64,000 nucleotides of DNA from Pseudomonas sp. StFLB209 (GCF_000829415.1 NZ_AP014637.1:1500001-1564000); one strand, 5' to 3'. Positions 33,355-42,265 are shown, counted from the stretch's first letter. Numbers and translations: made by a program. Notes: a model not told the origin generated them from the sequence alone.

Positions 33355-35790
33355 TTAGTAGGTGTATTTCAGGGAGGTCATGAAATTGCGGGGTTCGCCA
33401 TAGACCGCACAGCAACTCGGCCCACCCGAGAAGTACTCTTTATCCAGGACGTTATTCAAATTGATGGAAGCGGTGAGGTTTTGGCTGATTTCGTAACGGG
33501 CCATCAGATTGACCAAGGCATAACTGCCTTGGGTCAGATACTGAAGGTCCGCGCCGGATTTGCTTTGCCAATTGACTCCACCGCCAACAGTCAATTTATC
33601 CAGCGGGCCGCTCAGGCGATATGTCGAGAAAGTTTTCACACTGTGGCGAGGAACCTGAGTGACGATGCGCTCACCCTCGCTGTCTTCGATAACGCTATAG
33701 GTATAGCCACTGCTGAGCTGCCAGCCGGGGGCAAGCTCACCGGAAAGCTCCATTTCCACGCCCGTGCTGGTCGTGCCCTGAGCTGCGGTGTAATTGCTGA
33801 ACGTGCCATCGTTGATAAGGATCGCAAGGTTATCTTGCTCGGTCTTGAACACCGACAGACTGGCGACAAGGCGATCATCGTTGAAGCTGGCCTTGGCACC
33901 CAGCTCATAGCTGCTGCCCTCTTCAGGTGACAAGGGCAGCTTGTTGACGTCGCGGACATATACAGGTTGAGGATTGAAGATTTTCGTGTAGCTGGCGTAC
34001 AACGACCAAGTGTCGTTCAGGTCTTGAACCACACCCACGTAGGGAATGTATACGCCGCTGTCGCGAGCATTTGTTTTGGTGGTCACCCCCGCCAACGAGG
34101 TGGTGTCTCTGTTACGTTTCCAGTCGGTCAACCGGTTACCAACAATTAGATGGGTCGAATCGGTCAGATTGAAGCGAGCACTCAGATAAGCGCCGTACTG
34201 ATACTCATGAGTTTCAACATCAGCCGTCTTCGGAAAGTCAGGTTTGCTCAGGCTACCGTCCCAGTCGAGCAGGTTGGCAATGGCACCGTTATACCCCGTA
34301 TAAGGATACATCCATGAGCCATACACTGGTGACGTTGACTGCAGGTCTGACAGGGTGGTCCCGACAATGATCTCGTGCTCCCGGTCGAACAGCTTCAACG
34401 GGCCTGTCGCGTAGAGGTCCAGACTATGTTCATGTGGGGCATCCCTGAACCGGGCCGGTGCAATGTAGGCTCCAGCACCAGTTGCCTGGTTAACAGAACC
34501 GGCCATGTACGGCACGATCGCGTTGCTGCGGTACTGGCTGTAACGATATTCAGCCTTGGCATTCCAGCCCGACTCAAACTGGTGCTCGAGCGAGCCAAAG
34601 ATGCTGCTCAACTCATTGTCGTAGAACGTCCAGTCCGGGGCATTGTTGGCCGAGCGCTTGAAGTCGATGCGCTGCCCATTGCTATAACGCGTCAGATAGC
34701 CACTGCGCATTGGCGCATTTGCATCGGTCGTTTCGAAATTGAAACCCAGTGTCAGCAGGGTCTTATCACTCAAATCAAGTTCGGTGATGCCATACAACAC
34801 CGACTCTTCTTTTTCGAAACGGTCCACCCAGGCATGCTGGTTCTTGTAGTCACCGACCAAACGGCCTCGAATGCTTCCTGAATCGTTCAAGGAACCGGAG
34901 ATATCAAACCCGGTGCCATAGCGATCCCAGCTACCGGCCTCTGCAGTGAGACTGATCTGCGGTTCAAATGTCGGGCGCTTGCGAATCAGGTTAACCGTTG
35001 CCGAAGGCGTACCCATTCCGCTGATCAAGCCGGTAGCGCCCCGGACGACTTCGATTCGATCATAAGCAACGCTGCTCAGACGCTGGTTGGCGAGTAATGA
35101 AGAGGTGCGAACGCCATCGACAGCAAAGTTGTTAAGAATGAAACCGCGCGAGTAAATCAAGTCGTTATCAATATCGACGCCAGCGCGACTCACGGTAATA
35201 CCCGGCGTTGCCTCTAGAGCATCGACCATATTTTCAATTTTCTGGTCATCGAGGCGCTGACGCGTTAGCACTGTGACCGATTGCGGTGTTTCCTTCGGTG
35301 TCAGATTGAGCCGGGTCGAGCTACTGGCTGAGTAGGTGTTGTACAACCCTGTCCCCTCAGTCGTCGACCCCGGCGCCTTGCCGGAAATGGTCACCGACGA
35401 CAACTCCATGGCCCCGGCAGGTTCCATCGCCACCACCAACAGATAACTGCCATCGCTTTGCTGCGCCGCAGAATATCCGCTGCCCGCCAGAATGCGTCTG
35501 AAGCCTTCCTCGATGCTGAACTCGCCTTGCAGCCCGGCACTGGTCTTGCCGGCCGTCAGGCTGGCATTGGTCGACAAGGCAATGCCGGCCTGGCGACCGA
35601 ACTGGCTCAGCGCTTGATCAAGAGGGCCGGCGGCAATCGAGAAGTGCTGGATGCTGGCCATCGTCTGCGCCTGTGCGCGGGTGGCGGTCAGGCCGTCAGT
35701 GAGCACGGCACCGCCAAGCAGTGCGAGGCTCAGGGTCGATGCGCAGGCGACCTGGCGGCGGCATTTTCGGGGCGTTGCGGGGTATTTCAT
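33355..35790 (-). CDS. TonB-dependent siderophore receptor with STN domain (receptor 1)
   Basis: 811 aa. Signal peptide (about 1-43, ...TRAQAQ), STN signalling domain (about 48-120; HFSIAAGPLDQALSQFGRQAGIALS), TonB box region (ELSSVTISGKAPGS), plug (about 150-290; NLTPKETPQSVTVLTRQRLDDQKIENMVDALEATPGI, YDRIEVVRGATGLISGMG) and a barrel ending in LKYTY. The siderophore-receptor signature (TIGR01783 type) is clear. It forms a module with FecR (35904) and FecI (36900) directly upstream. It is paralogous to the receptor at 37532, with long matching segments in plug and barrel. ATG 35790 is supported by the signal peptide. Ligand unknown, presumably a xenosiderophore. Confidence 0.92.
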   Translation of the reverse strand: MKYPATPRKCRRQVACASTLSLALLGGAVLTDGLTATRAQAQTMASIQHFSIAAGPLDQALSQFGRQAGIALSTNASLTAGKTSAGLQGEFSIEEGFRRILAGSGYSAAQQSDGSYLLVVAMEPAGAMELSSVTISGKAPGSTTEGTGLYNTYSASSSTRLNLTPKETPQSVTVLTRQRLDDQKIENMVDALEATPGITVSRAGVDIDNDLIYSRGFILNNFAVDGVRTSSLLANQRLSSVAYDRIEVVRGATGLISGMGTPSATVNLIRKRPTFEPQISLTAEAGSWDRYGTGFDISGSLNDSGSIRGRLVGDYKNQHAWVDRFEKEESVLYGITELDLSDKTLLTLGFNFETTDANAPMRSGYLTRYSNGQRIDFKRSANNAPDWTFYDNELSSIFGSLEHQFESGWNAKAEYRYSQYRSNAIVPYMAGSVNQATGAGAYIAPARFRDAPHEHSLDLYATGPLKLFDREHEIIVGTTLSDLQSTSPVYGSWMYPYTGYNGAIANLLDWDGSLSKPDFPKTADVETHEYQYGAYLSARFNLTDSTHLIVGNRLTDWKRNRDTTSLAGVTTKTNARDSGVYIPYVGVVQDLNDTWSLYASYTKIFNPQPVYVRDVNKLPLSPEEGSSYELGAKASFNDDRLVASLSVFKTEQDNLAILINDGTFSNYTAAQGTTSTGVEMELSGELAPGWQLSSGYTYSVIEDSEGERIVTQVPRHSVKTFSTYRLSGPLDKLTVGGGVNWQSKSGADLQYLTQGSYALVNLMARYEISQNLTASINLNNVLDKEYFSGGPSCCAVYGEPRNFMTSLKYTY

Positions 35791-35903
35791 GACGGTTTTC
35801 CGATCTTGGCTGGCAGGGCTCCGCGCTTGCGATGCACGGGTTCTGCTCATAGGCCAAGCGAGGCGGATAAATCTGCGATTTTTTTTGGATTTTTTCTCAG
35901 TGC

Positions 35904-36893
35904 TTAGCGAGCCGTGATGGTCACCCACCACGGGGTACGCTGTTCAACCCGCACCGGCAGGCTCTGCTCCAGCATCGAGAGGATTCTGGCCGGGTCGGCC
36001 AGCGGATAGGAGCCAGTCAGGCGCAGGTCGGCCACTGCCGGGTCGCAGCGCAGTACGCCCAGCCGATAGCGCGCCAGCTCTTCGACAAAGTCCCCCAGAC
36101 GCATGCGCTCAGCCACGATAAAACCGTCGACCCAGGCATTCTCGGCCTGACTGGCGGGTTGCAGCGGCTGGATCCGGGCGTGATCGATGCGCGTCTGAAA
36201 ACCTGCCGGCACTACCTGTGTATCGCCGCCACTGGCAAGCTGCGCCGCCACCCTGCCGTTGCTGACCGCCAGCAAGGTACCCTGAGTGTCGTTGTCGCGG
36301 CGCACCGTGAAGCGTGTGCCCAAGGGTTGCAGCCGCGCCTCGCCGGTGTAGACCAGCAACGGTCGCCCGGCCGGGTCGCTGCCGGTCAGGATATCGACCT
36401 CGCCCTGGCGCAGGATCAACTGGCGCTCCTGCGCACTGAAGCGCACATCCAGCAACGTGCGGGTGTTGAGCCAGACCTGCGTGCCGTCCGCCAGGGTGTG
36501 ATGACGGCGCTCGCCAATGCCGGTGTGGTAATCGGCCAGAGTGCTTTGCAGCCAGAAGCTGTCGCTGACCTGCCAGGCCGCACCACCCAGCAATCCGGCG
36601 CCAAACAGCAGCTTGAGAAGCTGGCGGCGATCCGCCTCAACCAACCGGGTTTTGCTCAAGGTGTTGCGGGCCAGCGGATTGCTCAGCACTGTGCTGCGCT
36701 GTTGTAACTGCCGGGAAATACCGGCCAGCCGCTGCCAGGCACGCTCATGCTCGGGATCGGCCTGACGCCAGCGTTGCAGGTTCTCGGCCTGCGCGGCACT
36801 CATGTCGCCCGATTGCGCCTGGGTGAACCAGTCGATGGCCTGATCGCGCACCGCATCGGCAATCGGCGCCTGCGGGTCTTGGGCAGTCGGCAC
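35904..36893 (-). CDS. FecR-type anti-sigma factor / sensor (module 1)
   Basis: 329 aa. N-terminal cytoplasmic domain (AIDWFTQAQSGDMSAAQAENLQRWRQADPEHERAWQRLAGI), membrane helix near 92-108 (LLKLLFGAGLLGGAAWQV), FecR domain (HTGIGERRHHTLADGTQVWLNTRTLLDVRF, RQGEVDILTGSD), and a C-terminal STN-like end (RILSMLEQSLPVRVEQRTPWWVTI). It starts with GTG 36893, 6 bp after the sigma gene stop. It would hold FecI inactive until receptor 1 is occupied. The 113-bp gap to the receptor should contain the FecI-dependent promoter, but I find no unambiguous -35/-10 pair. Confidence 0.92.
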   Translation of the reverse strand: MPTAQDPQAPIADAVRDQAIDWFTQAQSGDMSAAQAENLQRWRQADPEHERAWQRLAGISRQLQQRSTVLSNPLARNTLSKTRLVEADRRQLLKLLFGAGLLGGAAWQVSDSFWLQSTLADYHTGIGERRHHTLADGTQVWLNTRTLLDVRFSAQERQLILRQGEVDILTGSDPAGRPLLVYTGEARLQPLGTRFTVRRDNDTQGTLLAVSNGRVAAQLASGGDTQVVPAGFQTRIDHARIQPLQPASQAENAWVDGFIVAERMRLGDFVEELARYRLGVLRCDPAVADLRLTGSYPLADPARILSMLEQSLPVRVEQRTPWWVTITAR

Positions 36894-36899
36894 GCGCGG

Positions 36900-37409
36900 T
36901 TACTCGAAGCGGCTGGCATAGCAAAGCGCGAAGGCTTTGCTCATGCTGCGCTGCACCCGGTCGACGCTGATGCCCAACTGGTTGCCGATCTGTTTGTAGG
37001 TCAGCCCGTCGAGTTGCGACAACAGAAAGATCTCGCGCATCTCGGGCGTCAGCCCCTGCAGCAGCTCATCGACCTCGACCAGCGTTTCGATCAGCAGGTA
37101 GCGCTCTTGCGGGGAAATCTCCAGCGCCTGCGGCTGCTCGGCCAGCACCTCAAGATACGCCCGCTCCACCGCCTGACGCCGCCAGCGATTGATCAACAGG
37201 CTGTTGGCGATGGTCGCCAGGTACGCCAGCGGCTGTTGCAGATCATTGACCGGCCGCCGCGCGCGCATGATGCGCACGAAGGTGTCCTGTGCCAGGTCAT
37301 CGGCATCCGCACGTTCGGCAAGGCGCTTGCGCAGCCAGTTTTTCAGCCAGCCAGAATGCTGCAGATAAAGGCGCTCGACGTCCTGTTCGAAGCTTGTGCG
37401 GTGATCCAT
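36900..37409 (-). CDS. FecI-type ECF sigma factor (module 1)
   Basis: 169 aa. Region 2 (LYLQHSGWLKNWLRKRLAERADADDLAQDTFVRIM, residues 13-47) and region 4 (LTPEMREIFLLSQLDGLTYKQIGNQLGISVDRVQRSMSKAFALCY). ATG 37409 is taken; an in-frame ATG at 37448 lies inside the Fur-box palindrome and is unlikely. It is followed by the FecR gene after 6 bp and by receptor 1. A strong Fur-box-like palindrome lies 24-39 bp upstream, so transcription should be iron-repressed. Confidence 0.93.
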   Translation of the reverse strand: MDHRTSFEQDVERLYLQHSGWLKNWLRKRLAERADADDLAQDTFVRIMRARRPVNDLQQPLAYLATIANSLLINRWRRQAVERAYLEVLAEQPQALEISPQERYLLIETLVEVDELLQGLTPEMREIFLLSQLDGLTYKQIGNQLGISVDRVQRSMSKAFALCYASRFE

Positions 37410-37432
37410 GAGGGTAGGCGCCAACGTGTGAT

Positions 37433-37447
37433 TGATAACTATTATCA
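37433..37447. promoter_or_regulatory. Fur-box-like palindrome upstream of fecI module 1
   Basis: TGATAACTATTATCA matches the 7-1-7 Fur consensus TGATAATNATTATCA at all but one defined position. The symmetrical core TTGATAA/TTATCAA spans 37432-37448. It lies 24 bp before the sigma factor start. Confidence 0.75.
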
Positions 37448-37492
37448 AATTTAACGTGAGGCGTGCAGGTGATGCAATCGGCAGATGCCAGA

Positions 37493-37515
37493 GCGCACCT
37501 GAGGGTCAGGTGCGC
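37493..37515. terminator. hairpin at the end of receptor 2
   Basis: GCGCACCTGA (37493-37502) / TCAGGTGCGC (37506-37515) with a 3-nt loop, 17 bp past the receptor 2 stop. It is nearly identical to the hairpin at 33321-33343. No T-run. Confidence 0.6.
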
Positions 37516-37531
37516 CTGGCTGCCGTATCAA

Positions 37532-39886
37532 TCAAAAGCTGTATTTGAACGACGTCATGAAGTTGCGTGGTGCCCCCCAGGTTCCGTTAAGTCCGTTGTC
37601 AGCAAGGACGTACTCCTTATCAAACAGGTTATTGATATTGATCGACGCTGTCAGGTTACGGCTGATGTCGTAACGGCCCATGAGGTTGAATACGGCGTAG
37701 CTGCTTTGGCTGAATACATGCAGATCAGTACCCGTTTTGCTTTCCCAGTTGAAGCCGCCGCCGACGGTGAACTTCTCCAGGTTGCCCGGCAAGCGGTAGG
37801 TCGTGAAGGTCTTGAGGCTGTGTCGCGGGGCACGCGTCAAAACCCGCTGATCTTCTGCGTCCATTGTCGTGCTGTAGACATAGCCGCTGCTGAGGTTCCA
37901 GCCCTCTGCTAACTGACCGTTGAATTCGACTTCGACACCCTGCGTATCAATACCGTTGAGCGGGGTGTAGGTTCTTGAATCAGAGTCCCATTCACCAATA
38001 TTGTCCTGCTCGGTTTTAAACACCGAGAGGCTGGCATTCATGCGCCCTTCATTGAAGCTGGCCTTGATACCGGTCTCATAGCTGGTGCCCTCTTCGGGCA
38101 TCAAGGGTTGCTGGTTGATATCGACGACGTAATACAACTGCGGATTGAAGATCTTTGTATAGCTCGCGTACAGCGACCAGGTTTCATCCAGCGCATGGGT
38201 GACACCCACGTAAGGAATAAACACTCCACTTTCACGCCCGGTGGTTTTGCTTTTCGAACCGTTGTCGGTATTGCTGGTATCCCGGTTACGTTTCCAGTCG
38301 GTGACGCGGCCACCCACCAACAGGCGCGTATCATCTGTAAGGCGAAAGCGAGAACTCAGGTAAGCGCTGTATTGATACTCGCTGGTTTCAACCTTGCCGT
38401 TCTTTCGAAAGCCCGGTATTGCGGTGGTCCTGGAGAAGTCCCAGAAGTTAGGGATGCTGTAAGTGGGCGTGGTCTGCAGATAGTTGGGCGTTTCGATATC
38501 GGTATCGGCCAGCGTCAGCCCGGTAATCAATTCATGCTCGCGGCCCAGCAAAGAAAACGGGCCGGTCAAATAGACATCGAGGGTGTCCTGATTGACCGTA
38601 GACGCATAGTGGTTTGACTGGATCGAAGCACCGGCTCCGGTGACCTGGTTGACCCGCCCCTGAAAGGCGGCAACCAGCCCATCATATTGATACTGGGTAT
38701 GCGACAACTCGCTCTTGATACTCCACCCTGAATCAAATCGATGCTCCAGGGATGCGAAGACGTTGTTCGACTGGTGGTCATAGTAAGACCAGGCAGGTGA
38801 GTCGTTGTCTGAGGCGTTAGAGGGCACCTTATTGCCCACACTGTCCAGCAGCGGAAACATCCGGGTTTGCGAGTCGGTATGTTTCTTCAGGTGGTTAAAA
38901 CCCACTGACAGCAACGTGTTTTCGCCAAGATCAATTTCCGCAATACCGTAAACTGCGGTGTTTTCCTGCTCGTAGTTGTCCGTCCAGGCGTGCTGGGTTT
39001 TGTAGTCGGCCGCCAGCCGGCCACGTACATTGCCATTGTCGGTCAACGGGCCTGAAACATCGAAGCCGGTACCGTAGCGGTCCCAGCTACCCGCCTCACC
39101 ACGAATCGAAGCCTGGGCCTCATAGGTTGGGCGCTTGCGCACCATGTTGATAGTGGCCGAAGGATAACCCATGCCGCTCATCATGCCCGTCGCACCGCGC
39201 ACGACCTCGATCCGGTCATAAGCAATCGTGCTTTGCAGGTAGTTATTCAGCGATGAAATGGTTGGAACACCATCGACCTGAAAGTTGTTGATACTCGAAC
39301 CACGTGCCCAGATCTGCGGAGTATCTGCGCCCATGGAAAGGGTCTTGATGATCACCCCGGTGGTTGCATCCAGCACATCGACCAAGCTGTCGAGCTTCTG
39401 ATCTTCCATGCGCTGCTGGGTAATGACCGTAATCGACTGCGGCGTCTCCTGCGGGGTCAGGTTCAAACGCGTCGAGCTGCTGGTCGAGCCGGTGGTGTAC
39501 GACCCCGTCCCTTCGGTAATCGACCCCGGTGCCTTGCCTGAAATGGTCACCGACGACAGCTCCAGCGCCTGCTCGTTGCTGAGCGCCGGCACCAGCGTGA
39601 CATTGCCGCCGCTGGTCACCAGTACATCCAGCCCGCTACCCGCCACGGCCTTTTGCAGCGCTTGGGTGGCGGTCATTTCGCCGTGAATGGCCGGCGCCTG
39701 TTTGCCGCTGACCAGGCTCGGGTCCAGCGACAGCACCAGGCCGCCCTGGCTGGCAATGCTGTTCAGGGTATCGGCCAGGTTGCCGGCCGGGATGTTGAAC
39801 GGCTGGGCAGCCTGGGCCATGGCCGGGGCGCTGATGGCGGCTACAGCGAGGGCAAGCGGGAGGGCGTGGAACCAAGGGTTGTGCAC
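37532..39886 (-). CDS. TonB-dependent siderophore receptor with STN domain (receptor 2)
   Basis: 784 aa. Signal peptide (LALAVAAISAPAMAQA), STN domain (about 28-100; PFNIPAGNLADTLNSIASQGGLVLSLDPSLVSGK), TonB box (ELSSVTISGKAPGS), plug (NLTPQETPQSITVITQQRMEDQKLDSLVDVLDATTGV, YDRIEVVRGATGMMSGMGYPSATINMVRKRPTYE) and a barrel ending FMTSFKYSF. It begins with GTG 39886, AGGAG 6 nt upstream. It shares TonB box, plug and C-terminal barrel (TWSLYASYTKIFNPQ, FKTEQDN) with receptor 1. FecR (40097) and FecI (41062) upstream complete the module. A Fur-like site is 75 bp upstream. Confidence 0.92.
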   Translation of the reverse strand: MHNPWFHALPLALAVAAISAPAMAQAAQPFNIPAGNLADTLNSIASQGGLVLSLDPSLVSGKQAPAIHGEMTATQALQKAVAGSGLDVLVTSGGNVTLVPALSNEQALELSSVTISGKAPGSITEGTGSYTTGSTSSSTRLNLTPQETPQSITVITQQRMEDQKLDSLVDVLDATTGVIIKTLSMGADTPQIWARGSSINNFQVDGVPTISSLNNYLQSTIAYDRIEVVRGATGMMSGMGYPSATINMVRKRPTYEAQASIRGEAGSWDRYGTGFDVSGPLTDNGNVRGRLAADYKTQHAWTDNYEQENTAVYGIAEIDLGENTLLSVGFNHLKKHTDSQTRMFPLLDSVGNKVPSNASDNDSPAWSYYDHQSNNVFASLEHRFDSGWSIKSELSHTQYQYDGLVAAFQGRVNQVTGAGASIQSNHYASTVNQDTLDVYLTGPFSLLGREHELITGLTLADTDIETPNYLQTTPTYSIPNFWDFSRTTAIPGFRKNGKVETSEYQYSAYLSSRFRLTDDTRLLVGGRVTDWKRNRDTSNTDNGSKSKTTGRESGVFIPYVGVTHALDETWSLYASYTKIFNPQLYYVVDINQQPLMPEEGTSYETGIKASFNEGRMNASLSVFKTEQDNIGEWDSDSRTYTPLNGIDTQGVEVEFNGQLAEGWNLSSGYVYSTTMDAEDQRVLTRAPRHSLKTFTTYRLPGNLEKFTVGGGFNWESKTGTDLHVFSQSSYAVFNLMGRYDISRNLTASININNLFDKEYVLADNGLNGTWGAPRNFMTSFKYSF

Positions 39887-39960
39887 AACATGCTCCTGAT
39901 GATCGTGTTAAGGGTCGTTTCAGGAAATAGGTGGGACGAGATCGAAAAACCGGACACGAA

Positions 39961-39975
39961 TGAGAAAGATTTTCA
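39961..39975. promoter_or_regulatory. Fur-box-like site upstream of receptor 2
   Basis: TGAGAAAGATTTTCA, two mismatches to the 7-1-7 Fur consensus TGATAATNATTATCA. It is almost the same sequence as the site in front of the module 2 sigma gene. It lies 75 bp before the receptor GTG. Confidence 0.55.
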
Positions 39976-40013
39976 AAACTTCCCTGTTAGACTCTCCGCC
40001 ATTCGCCAGCAGT

Positions 40014-40075
40014 GCCTCCCACCGGGCTGGCGTCGCACTCAAGTCACAGGCACGACACTGGCCACTGTGGGAGGC
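40014..40075. repeat. inverted repeat between FecR and receptor 2
   Basis: GCCTCCCAC (40014-40022) / GTGGGAGGC (40067-40075), a perfect 9-bp inverted repeat with a 44-bp loop just after the FecR stop (40097). It could limit read-through from fecI-fecR into the receptor gene. Confidence 0.4.
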
Positions 40076-40096
40076 TGCTCTGCAGGCGACAGGTCC

Positions 40097-41065
40097 TCAA
40101 CGCGGGCCGATCACGGTTACCCAGGGTGTGTAGTGCTCGACCTTGATCGGCAGTGTCTCTCCCAAAGCCTGCAGGGTGCGCTGCGGATCATCCAGCGGGA
40201 ACACGCCTTGCACGCGCAGATCCTGTACCTCGGGCGCCACCCGCAGGATGCCGTGGGTATAGGGGCGCAAGGCATCGATCACTTCGCCCAGTGGCTCGTT
40301 GAGTACATTCAGGCGCCCTTCCAGCCAGGCGGCGCGGCGCAGTGCTTCGCGGCCCAGCGGCTCGATGCTCGAAGTACGTAACAGCGCGCCCTGACCTTGC
40401 AACACATCCTGCTCGCGGCCATCGTTCAGGCGGGCGCGCACGGCATGCTCCAGCACCACCAGGCGGGTGGCGTCCTGCTCTTGGGCAACCATGAAGCGCG
40501 TGCCCAGGGCACGGGCTTCGCCCTGTTCGGTGCGTACCCGCAAGGGCCGCTGTGGGTCGGCGGCGACCTGAATGATCAGTTCGCCACGGCGCAGGATGAT
40601 CAAGCGTTGGCTGGCGTTGAAGTCCAGGTCGACCGCGCTGTCGGCATTCAGGCCCAGGCGGCTGCCGTCCGCCAGGGTCAGGCTGCGGCGCTCGGCGGTG
40701 CCGGTGCGCAGGTCAGCGAACAGTGCCAGGCCGGGGCCGCTGCGCGCCGCCAACCAGAGCCCGCCCCCCAGCAAGCCAATGGCTGCCAGGCCGCGCAACA
40801 CATCGCGGCGCGTCGTGGAGGGCGTGAGCAACAGGCGCCGGGCCTCTTCGGCCTGGCCTGGTTTGTGGCGCTCCAGCGAGCGAACCACATTGAACGAGCC
40901 GCCAATGCGCTCTTGCAAACGTTGCCAGGCCTGGGCATTCGCCGGGTCGCGGCGTAGCCAGTCATCGAATTCAGCGCGCAGATTTGCCGAGTGCTGGCCG
41001 GCGCTGAGGCGCACCATCCAGTCGACGGCCTGTTCACCAACCGGGTCAATCGCAGGCCGGCTCAC
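40097..41065 (-). CDS. FecR-type anti-sigma factor / sensor (module 2)
   Basis: 322 aa. Cytoplasmic domain (EQAVDWMVRLSAGQHSANLRAEFDDWLRRDPANAQAWQRLQE), membrane helix about 88-106 (VLRGLAAIGLLGGGLWLAA), FecR domain (RTGTAERRSLTLADGSRLGLNADSAVDLDF, RRGELIIQVAAD) and a C-terminal STN-like part (VFPLDDPQRTLQALGETLPIKVEHYTPWVTV). GTG 41065 overlaps the sigma gene stop (GTGA), indicating coupled translation. It is the expected partner of receptor 2 and of the sigma factor at 41062. Confidence 0.92.
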   Translation of the reverse strand: MSRPAIDPVGEQAVDWMVRLSAGQHSANLRAEFDDWLRRDPANAQAWQRLQERIGGSFNVVRSLERHKPGQAEEARRLLLTPSTTRRDVLRGLAAIGLLGGGLWLAARSGPGLALFADLRTGTAERRSLTLADGSRLGLNADSAVDLDFNASQRLIILRRGELIIQVAADPQRPLRVRTEQGEARALGTRFMVAQEQDATRLVVLEHAVRARLNDGREQDVLQGQGALLRTSSIEPLGREALRRAAWLEGRLNVLNEPLGEVIDALRPYTHGILRVAPEVQDLRVQGVFPLDDPQRTLQALGETLPIKVEHYTPWVTVIGPR

Positions 41066-41580
41066 GAGCTGCTATCAGCCATATAGCACTGGCACAACGC
41101 CTGTTTCATGTAACGACTGACCGTGCGCTCGCTGAGATTGAGCTTGGCAGCAATATCGACATAGCTCATGCCGTCGAGCTGGCTGTAGAGGAATACGGTC
41201 TTGACCAGCATCGGCAAACCGTCGAGCACCCGGTCGATGGTCACCAGCGCTTCAATCAGCAGATGCTGGTCTTCCGGCGATGGCGCGACCTGCTCGGGCA
41301 GCAGGGCCAGGCGTTCGAGATAGGCGATTTCCAGTTGCCTGCGCCGGTGCCGGTCAAGAATCAAACGACGGGCGATGGTCGACAGATAGGCGCGCGGCTG
41401 CTCGATGCTGTCCGGGTCGACCCTGGCTGCAAGCATCTGGCAAAAGGCTTCGGCAGCGGTGTCCTCGGCGTCGGCATGGTTGCCGTTTGAGCGTCCCAGC
41501 CGCCACTGGATGTGCTGCAGCAACCAGCGATGGTGGTCGCTGAAGAAGAAACCCAGCTTGTGAATGGAGGACGTAGACAC
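41062..41580 (-). CDS. FecI-type ECF sigma factor (module 2)
   Basis: 172 aa. Region 2 (HHRWLLQHIQWRLGRSNGNHADAEDTAAEAFCQML) and region 4 (LDGLPMLVKTVFLYSQLDGMSYVDIAAKLNLSERTVSRYMKQAL). It starts with GTG 41580. Its HADAEDTAAEAF resembles HSAEDLAAEAF of the sigma factor at 9629 more than the DADDLAQDTF of module 1, so the sigma factors of the tandem modules are less alike than their receptors. A Fur-like site is 19 bp upstream. It is divergent from the membrane protein gene at 41642. Confidence 0.93.
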   Translation of the reverse strand: MSTSSIHKLGFFFSDHHRWLLQHIQWRLGRSNGNHADAEDTAAEAFCQMLAARVDPDSIEQPRAYLSTIARRLILDRHRRRQLEIAYLERLALLPEQVAPSPEDQHLLIEALVTIDRVLDGLPMLVKTVFLYSQLDGMSYVDIAAKLNLSERTVSRYMKQALCQCYMADSSS

Positions 41581-41598
41581 CCTGAATGATCCCGCTTT

Positions 41599-41613
41599 TG
41601 AAAATCGTTCTCA
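41599..41613. promoter_or_regulatory. Fur-box-like site upstream of fecI module 2
   Basis: TGAAAATCGTTCTCA; on the coding strand TGAGAACGATTTTCA, two mismatches to TGATAATNATTATCA. It lies 19 bp before the GTG start and 29 bp before the divergent membrane protein gene. Confidence 0.6.
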
Positions 41614-41641
41614 TCTTAAGGGGCAAAGGTAAAACTCTGCA

Positions 41642-42265
41642 ATGCTTGTAAAGCGGCTGGTCACATCAGTCGAACCGCGCCGTCAGGCAGGAGTCTACCG
41701 AGCCAATCCAGCCTTGCAGGTCAGCAGCGTGCCCAGAATCATTACCCACGAAACGCCCGAGGAGGTGGTCAAGGAACAGAACACCCGGCTGTTCGGCTCG
41801 CCCAAGGAGCGCCTGGAGTTCTACCGCCGGGAGATCCAGTACGAGACCACCAACCTCTCCAACCGCACCAACGCCTACCTCACTGCGCAGTCGTTTATGG
41901 TGATCGCCTACGCCTCGTCAATGGCTAACCTCAATCCTGACTGGGGGGTGATTTTCACTGTAGTGATTCCGCCGATGCTGGCCCTGCTCGGCCTGCTCAA
42001 CACCCTCAGCGCTTGGCCAGGCATTCGTGCGGCCTGCGAGATCATCCAGCACTGGCACCACAAGCAGGCGCAATTGCTGCAAAGCGAGCCGGTCATCGGT
42101 CTGACCTATGACGACTCGCCGCTGTTCAGCGACTGGGAGTCCAGCGAAACCGGGCCGAAAAAGTCCCTGCTGTTCTCCCTGCGCGCGCCGTGGCTGTTCA
42201 GTATCTTCTGGATCTTCTTCGGCTTTTTCGCCCTGTTTCTGCAGATTCTGACGCTGGACAGTTAA
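41642..42265 (+). CDS. membrane protein of unknown function
   Basis: 207 aa. A soluble, charged N-terminal part (about 1-80; ITHETPEEVVKEQNTRLFGSPKERLEFYRREIQYETTNLSNRTNAYLTAQS) is followed by two adjacent membrane helices (about 82-125; SFMVIAYASSMANLNPDWGVIFTVVIPPMLALLGLLNTLSAW). Then come a cytoplasmic helix with IIQHWHHKQAQLLQ and a last membrane helix (about 183-203) at the C-terminus. ATG 41642 has no good ribosome site; a GTG at 41729 (VPRIITHETPEE) is an alternative. It starts 61 bp from the divergent module 2 sigma gene and may share its iron-dependent control region. I do not recognise the family. Confidence 0.65.
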   Translation: MLVKRLVTSVEPRRQAGVYRANPALQVSSVPRIITHETPEEVVKEQNTRLFGSPKERLEFYRREIQYETTNLSNRTNAYLTAQSFMVIAYASSMANLNPDWGVIFTVVIPPMLALLGLLNTLSAWPGIRAACEIIQHWHHKQAQLLQSEPVIGLTYDDSPLFSDWESSETGPKKSLLFSLRAPWLFSIFWIFFGFFALFLQILTLDS

